A DNA stretch of 46,499 bases, taken from contig SFND01000017.1 of the NCBI GenBank assembly GCA_004554245.1, positions 1 through 46,499 of the forward strand, written 5' to 3'. Below are positions 42,808-46,499 of this stretch, in pieces. The translations under genes and the position numbers were made by a program. Numbering within the stretch: position 1 is the first letter of the stretch; each line of letters begins with the position of its first letter. The notes below the pieces were generated by a model. It was given only the letters and a program-made list of their open reading frames with translations. It was not told the DNA's origin and made no database searches. This DNA is from Oribacterium sp. GTDB taxonomy: Bacteria; Bacillota_A; Clostridia; Lachnospirales; Lachnospiraceae.

Positions 42808-43392
42808 ATGATGAGAGAAGATGTGGTGCTGTGTGCGGCGAATGCCTATCATCAGAAGTATTATCTGAATCCGGAGTATGGGAATCTGCCGGAGGATGTG
42901 CAGAAGGAGCTGAAGCTGATCGCGGTGGATTATGTCGAGGAGATCGGTGGGGTCTTTCTGATGTCGTTTAATGCGGAGCAGAAGCTGGTACTGAAGTCGA
43001 TGCACGAGGAGGATGATCTTCGTTTCGATGATGCGAAGGCACAGAAGAAGATCGGGGAGCTGGCGACGCGCTATGAGGCGCTGTTTACGAAGCTGGAGAC
43101 CTACTACCAGGCGCTGGAGATGCTGCATGGGAGAGGACGGTCTTCCGAGGAGCTGACAGAGGCGGACATGCAGGCGGAGCCGGGTGCGAATAATCCGGAG
43201 GGCCATGCGGAGGTGCGTCGAGCGACTTCGGAAGAGGTGAGGACGTCCGCGGCGGAGACATCGAACCAGGATGTCGTCGCGGAGTCGGAGCAGGGCGGGA
43301 TCCGGATGACGGGTTCCTGGGACATGCCGGTGATGCCGGATGACCCGAATGCGGAGCAGACCGCGTACCATACGCTTTTTGGGGATGATTAA
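42808..43392 (+). CDS. Uncharacterised acidic protein, possibly DUF6145
   Basis: 194 aa, no known function. The N-terminal half (to about 105) is folded-looking with VLCAANAYHQKYYLNPEYG and a helical, charged segment. The C-terminal half is hydrophilic and Glu/Ala/Ser-rich, probably disordered. I recall a Lachnospiraceae family (DUF6145) starting in this way and lying next to dusB, but could not verify it. Two ATGs (42808, 42811) follow a GAGGTG RBS. It starts a unit with dusB, whose ATG is 4 bases after its stop, so a link to tRNA modification or translation is possible but not shown. Confidence 0.75.
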   Translation: MMREDVVLCAANAYHQKYYLNPEYGNLPEDVQKELKLIAVDYVEEIGGVFLMSFNAEQKLVLKSMHEEDDLRFDDAKAQKKIGELATRYEALFTKLETYYQALEMLHGRGRSSEELTEADMQAEPGANNPEGHAEVRRATSEEVRTSAAETSNQDVVAESEQGGIRMTGSWDMPVMPDDPNAEQTAYHTLFGDD

Positions 43393-43395
43393 TAT

Positions 43396-44349
43396 ATGAA
43401 AATTGGAAATGTGGAGCTCCCAAGCAATGTGGCGATGGCACCGATGGCGGGGGTGACGGATCTTCCGTACCGGACGATCCTGCGGGAGATGGGGGTCGGT
43501 CTTACGACGACGGAGATGATCAGTGCGAAGGCGATCCTCTACCATAATAAGAATACCGAGGAGCTGATGCGGACCGGGGCGGATGAGCATCCGGTGGCGG
43601 TGCAGCTCTTCGGCTCCGATCCGGAGATTATGGCGGAGATTGCGTCCCGGATCGAGGATCGTTTCGATATCCTCGACGTAAATATGGGCTGTCCGGTGGC
43701 GAAGATCGTGAACAATCATGAGGGAAGTGATCTGATGAACCATCCGGAGCTGGCGTATGAGATTCTGCATGCGATGGTAGAGCGTTGCCATAAGCCGGTG
43801 ACGGTGAAGTTCCGAAAGGGCTTTCAGAAAACGGACGATACGGCGGTCGAGTTCGCGAAGATGGCGGAGCAGGCCGGCGTGTCTGCAGTGACGGTGCATG
43901 GCCGGACGCGGGCGCAGCTCTACAGTGGGGCAGCGGACTGGGAAGTGATCCGGCGGGTGAAGGAGGCGGTGAAGATTCCGGTGTTCGGAAACGGCGACAT
44001 CTTCACACCAGAGGACGCGAAGCGCATGATGGACGAGACGGGCTGTGACGGCGTGGCGATCGCGCGCGGGGCCCAGGGAAATCCGTGGCTCATCCGACGG
44101 ACGGTCGAGTATCTCCGGACGGGCGAGCTTCTGCCGGCACCTTCCATCGAGGAGGTGATCGCGATGATCCACCATCATACGGAGCTGATGCTTCAGTATA
44201 AGGGTGAATTCACGACGGTCCGGGAGATGCGGAAGCACATCGCCTGGTATACGGAGGGCTACCCGGACTCGTCGAAGCTCCGTGGTAAGGTGAATACCGC
44301 CGGCAGCATCGAGGAGCTGTATGCGCTGGTGGACGCGATGAAATGTTGA
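43396..44349 (+). CDS. dusB: tRNA-dihydrouridine synthase DusB
   Basis: 317 aa flavoenzyme that reduces uridines in tRNA. MAPMAGVTDLPYR near the N-terminus binds FMN; NMGCPVAKI holds the catalytic cysteine (near 97); VHGRTRAQLYSG and FGNGDIF are Dus signatures. It is translationally close to the upstream small gene. Its stop codon overlaps the -35 of the greA promoter. Confidence 0.93.
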   Translation: MKIGNVELPSNVAMAPMAGVTDLPYRTILREMGVGLTTTEMISAKAILYHNKNTEELMRTGADEHPVAVQLFGSDPEIMAEIASRIEDRFDILDVNMGCPVAKIVNNHEGSDLMNHPELAYEILHAMVERCHKPVTVKFRKGFQKTDDTAVEFAKMAEQAGVSAVTVHGRTRAQLYSGAADWEVIRRVKEAVKIPVFGNGDIFTPEDAKRMMDETGCDGVAIARGAQGNPWLIRRTVEYLRTGELLPAPSIEEVIAMIHHHTELMLQYKGEFTTVREMRKHIAWYTEGYPDSSKLRGKVNTAGSIEELYALVDAMKC

Positions 44350-44375
44350 CAAGTGGAGCTGATTTGCTTTACAAT
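44346..44375 (+). promoter_or_regulatory. Promoter of greA-lysS
   Basis: Perfect TTGACA (44346-44351), 18 bases, TACAAT (44370-44375). The leader of about 115 bases contains a hairpin (about 44401-44424) and a second TATAAT at 44433-44438 without a clear -35. Confidence 0.78.
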
Positions 44376-44495
44376 ATGCAATCGTGAAAATGGATGATGG
44401 GCGGTTTCCGGCCATTCGGAAGCGGCCTGTTTTATAATGCTGATTCATCGCGGGTGGATGAGCAGAAGGAAGTCTTGAAAGGAGCTATGGGAAAC

Positions 44496-44993
44496 ATGGC
44501 AGAAGAGCAGGTAAAGAAGAATTTACTGACACGTGCAGGTCTTAACAAGTATGAGGCGGAGCTTCATGATCTGAAGGTCAACAAGAGACAGATGATCGCA
44601 GAGAAGATCAAGGAAGCGAGAGAGCAGGGCGATCTTTCCGAGAACGCAGAGTACGATGCAGCGAAGGATGAGCAGAGAGACATCGAGGCGAGAATCGTCG
44701 AGCTCGAGGCACTGCTGAAGAACGTTGAGGTCGTGGATGACTCTGTCGAGGGTGAGATCAATGTCGGCTGCCGTGTAAAGCTCTATGATGAGGAGTTCGA
44801 TGAGGAAGTGACCTACTTCATCGTGGGTTCCTCGGAGGCGAACAGCCTGACCGGAAAGATTTCCAACGAGGCACCGGTCGGTAAGGCCCTTCTGCACCAC
44901 AAGGCAGGCGATGAGGTGACCGTTGAGACCGAGGCGGGTGATCTCAAGTTCCGCGTACTTGAGGTGGAGCGCGTCAACGATCACGAGGCGTAA
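44496..44993 (+). CDS. greA: Transcription elongation factor GreA
   Basis: 165 aa. An N-terminal antiparallel coiled coil with the GDLSENAEYDAAK motif carries the acidic tip that promotes transcript cleavage in backtracked RNA polymerase; an FKBP-like C-terminal domain follows. The ATG at 44496 is preferred (AAAGGAG 11 bases upstream); an in-frame ATG at 44487 is only 2 bases from the RBS. lysS follows after 22 bases, a common pairing in Bacillota. Confidence 0.93.
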   Translation: MAEEQVKKNLLTRAGLNKYEAELHDLKVNKRQMIAEKIKEAREQGDLSENAEYDAAKDEQRDIEARIVELEALLKNVEVVDDSVEGEINVGCRVKLYDEEFDEEVTYFIVGSSEANSLTGKISNEAPVGKALLHHKAGDEVTVETEAGDLKFRVLEVERVNDHEA

Positions 44994-45015
44994 GCATAAA
45001 AAGCAAGGAGAAGCT

Positions 45016-46499
45016 ATGGCAGAGAATCAGGAAAACCAGAAGAACCAGGCGCCGGTAGAGGATACGAACCATATCGTTCGTACGCGCCGTGAGAAGCTTG
45101 CAGAGCTGCAGGCTGCCGGACAGGATCCTTTCGAGATTACGAAATTCGATCAGGAGCAGCACAGCCAGGAGATCCGGGATGATTTCGAGAAGTTCGAGAA
45201 TCAGCAGGTATCGATCGCTGGCCGTATCATGCAGAAGCGTGTGATGGGTAAGGCGTCCTTCATCCATATTCAGGATAAGCAGGGCCGTATCCAGGCATAT
45301 ATCACCCGTGACGAGCTGGGTGAGGATGAGTACAAGAAGTTTAAGAAGATGGATATCGGTGATATCGTCGGTGTAAAGGGCTTCGTATTTAAGACGAAGA
45401 TGGGCGAGGTTTCTGTCCATGCACAGTCACTTACACTTCTGTCGAAGTCGCTTTATCCGCTTCCTGAGAAGTTCCATGGTCTGCAGGATACCGATACGAG
45501 ATATCGTCAGCGCTATGTTGACCTCATCATGAACGAGGATTCGAAGAATGTCTTCATCAAGCGTTCGCAGATCATCCGTGAGATTCGTAACTTCCTCGAT
45601 GGACGTGGCTTCATGGAGGTGGAGACACCGATGCTGGTGGAGAATGCCGGTGGTGCCGCTGCCCGTCCTTTCGAGACCCACTATAACGCATTGAACGAGG
45701 ACGTAAAGCTTCGTATTTCCCTCGAGCTTTATCTCAAGCGTCTCATCGTCGGTGGTCTCGAGCGTGTGTTCGAGATCGGCCGTGTATTCCGTAATGAGGG
45801 TGTCGATACCCGTCATAATCCGGAGTTCACACTGATGGAGCTGTATCAGGCCTATACCGATTACAACGGTATGATGGAGCTCACGGAGAGCATGTTCCGC
45901 TACCTCGCAGAGAAGGTATGTGGGAAGACCCTCATCAGCTACCAGGGCACCGAGATCGATCTCGGCAAGCCGTTCCGCCGTCTGTCGATGACGGATGCCA
46001 TCAAGGAGGAGTGCGGTGTTGATTTTAACACGGTAAAGACCCTCGAGGAGGCACGTGCACTGGCGGATCAGCATAACGTTCCGTACGAGGCACACCATAA
46101 GATCGGTGACATCGAGAACGGTTTCTTCGAGACATTCTGTGAGGAGAAGATGATTCAGCCGACCTTCATCATGGATCATCCGGTAGAGATTTCGCCGCTG
46201 ACGAAGAAGAAGCCTTCCGATCCGACAAAGGTAGAGCGTTTTGAGCTCTATATCTACGGACGTGAGATGTGTAACGCATACTCCGAGCTGAACGACCCGA
46301 TCGATCAGCGTGAGCGCTTCAAGGCACAGGATGCACTGGCGGCTGCCGGTGATGAAGAGGCTAACCACACCGATGAGGACTTCCTTCATGCGATGGAGAT
46401 CGGTCTGCCGCCAACTGGTGGTATCGGCTATGGTATCGATCGTCTCGTGATGCTGCTGACCGATACGCCGGCGATCCGTGATGTTCTCCTCTTCCCGAC
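45016..46499 (+). CDS. lysS: Lysyl-tRNA synthetase, class II (3' end outside window)
   Basis: At least 494 aa are present; the frame is open to the window edge, so the gene is cut by the window, not broken. AAGGAG lies 5 bases upstream of the ATG. An N-terminal OB-fold anticodon-binding domain (about 65-165) precedes the catalytic core with motif 2 (FEIGRVFRNEG) and motif 3 (GIGYGIDRLVML). Only the last few residues should be missing. It charges tRNA-Lys and is probably co-transcribed with greA. Confidence 0.95.
   Translation, partial: MAENQENQKNQAPVEDTNHIVRTRREKLAELQAAGQDPFEITKFDQEQHSQEIRDDFEKFENQQVSIAGRIMQKRVMGKASFIHIQDKQGRIQAYITRDELGEDEYKKFKKMDIGDIVGVKGFVFKTKMGEVSVHAQSLTLLSKSLYPLPEKFHGLQDTDTRYRQRYVDLIMNEDSKNVFIKRSQIIREIRNFLDGRGFMEVETPMLVENAGGAAARPFETHYNALNEDVKLRISLELYLKRLIVGGLERVFEIGRVFRNEGVDTRHNPEFTLMELYQAYTDYNGMMELTESMFRYLAEKVCGKTLISYQGTEIDLGKPFRRLSMTDAIKEECGVDFNTVKTLEEARALADQHNVPYEAHHKIGDIENGFFETFCEEKMIQPTFIMDHPVEISPLTKKKPSDPTKVERFELYIYGREMCNAYSELNDPIDQRERFKAQDALAAAGDEEANHTDEDFLHAMEIGLPPTGGIGYGIDRLVMLLTDTPAIRDVLLFP

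Noticed and set aside
42790..44448. Minus-strand open frame opposite the small gene and dusB
   Set aside because: Both plus-strand genes have RBS, promoter and conserved motifs; the minus frame has none.
1..46499. CRISPR arrays, insertion sequences, prophage or tRNA genes
   Set aside because: None found; repeats are only paired copies and no transposase or integrase motifs were seen.

Overview
The window looks like chromosomal DNA of a mid-to-high GC anaerobic Bacillota, most likely a Lachnospiraceae member. The taxonomic call is inference. It rests on the gene order hprK-murB-rapZ-whiA-HPr-like-dnaE-pfkA, on secG-rnr-smpB, on a T-box leader in front of pheST, and on strong AGGAGG-type ribosome binding sites with sigma-A promoters. 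No rRNA, tRNA, CRISPR array, insertion sequence or prophage was seen.

Region 1 (about 1-10838) is a catabolic or reductive module built on a xanthine-oxidase-family molybdenum hydroxylase. It encodes an iron-sulfur subunit, a molybdenum subunit and a very unusual FAD subunit. The FAD subunit resembles 4-hydroxybenzoyl-CoA reductase beta but has a complete GltD-like NAD(P)H oxidoreductase inserted inside it. Then come an oxalate/formate-type MFS transporter, an acyl-CoA synthetase, a CoA transferase and a hotdog thioesterase. The set suggests uptake of an organic acid, its activation to a CoA thioester, redox chemistry at molybdenum and CoA recycling. The substrate is unknown.

Region 2 (about 11064-23124) supplies the cofactor: a MocA-type nucleotidyltransferase fused to a ModE-type DNA-binding domain, a TylF-like methyltransferase, a histidine phosphatase-HD fusion, a molybdopterin-binding protein, a domain-permuted XdhC, MoaA, a MOSC-MogA fusion, the molybdate transporter ModABC, and MoaC. 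No MoaD, MoaE or MoeB is in the window. A convergent cysteine desulfurase (23273-24673) could supply sulfur to the molybdenum centre, and beyond it lies an HTH-Uma2 protein.

Region 3 (about 25884-46499) is housekeeping: a T-box leader with pheS-pheT; smpB, rnr and secG on the minus strand; murI; the hprK-murB-rapZ-whiA-HPr-like cluster; dnaE; pfkA; an uncharacterised small gene with dusB; greA; and a lysS that runs off the end. Two genes here are odd. WhiA appears to lack the first half of its LAGLIDADG-like domain. The HPr-like protein has Asp at position 15 but keeps Ser46, like Crh of Bacillus.

A recurring theme is hydrophilic low-complexity insertions in otherwise well-conserved enzymes (the methyltransferase, the phosphatase-HD protein, the cysteine desulfurase and MurB). 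All calls were made by reading the sequence; no database search was run.
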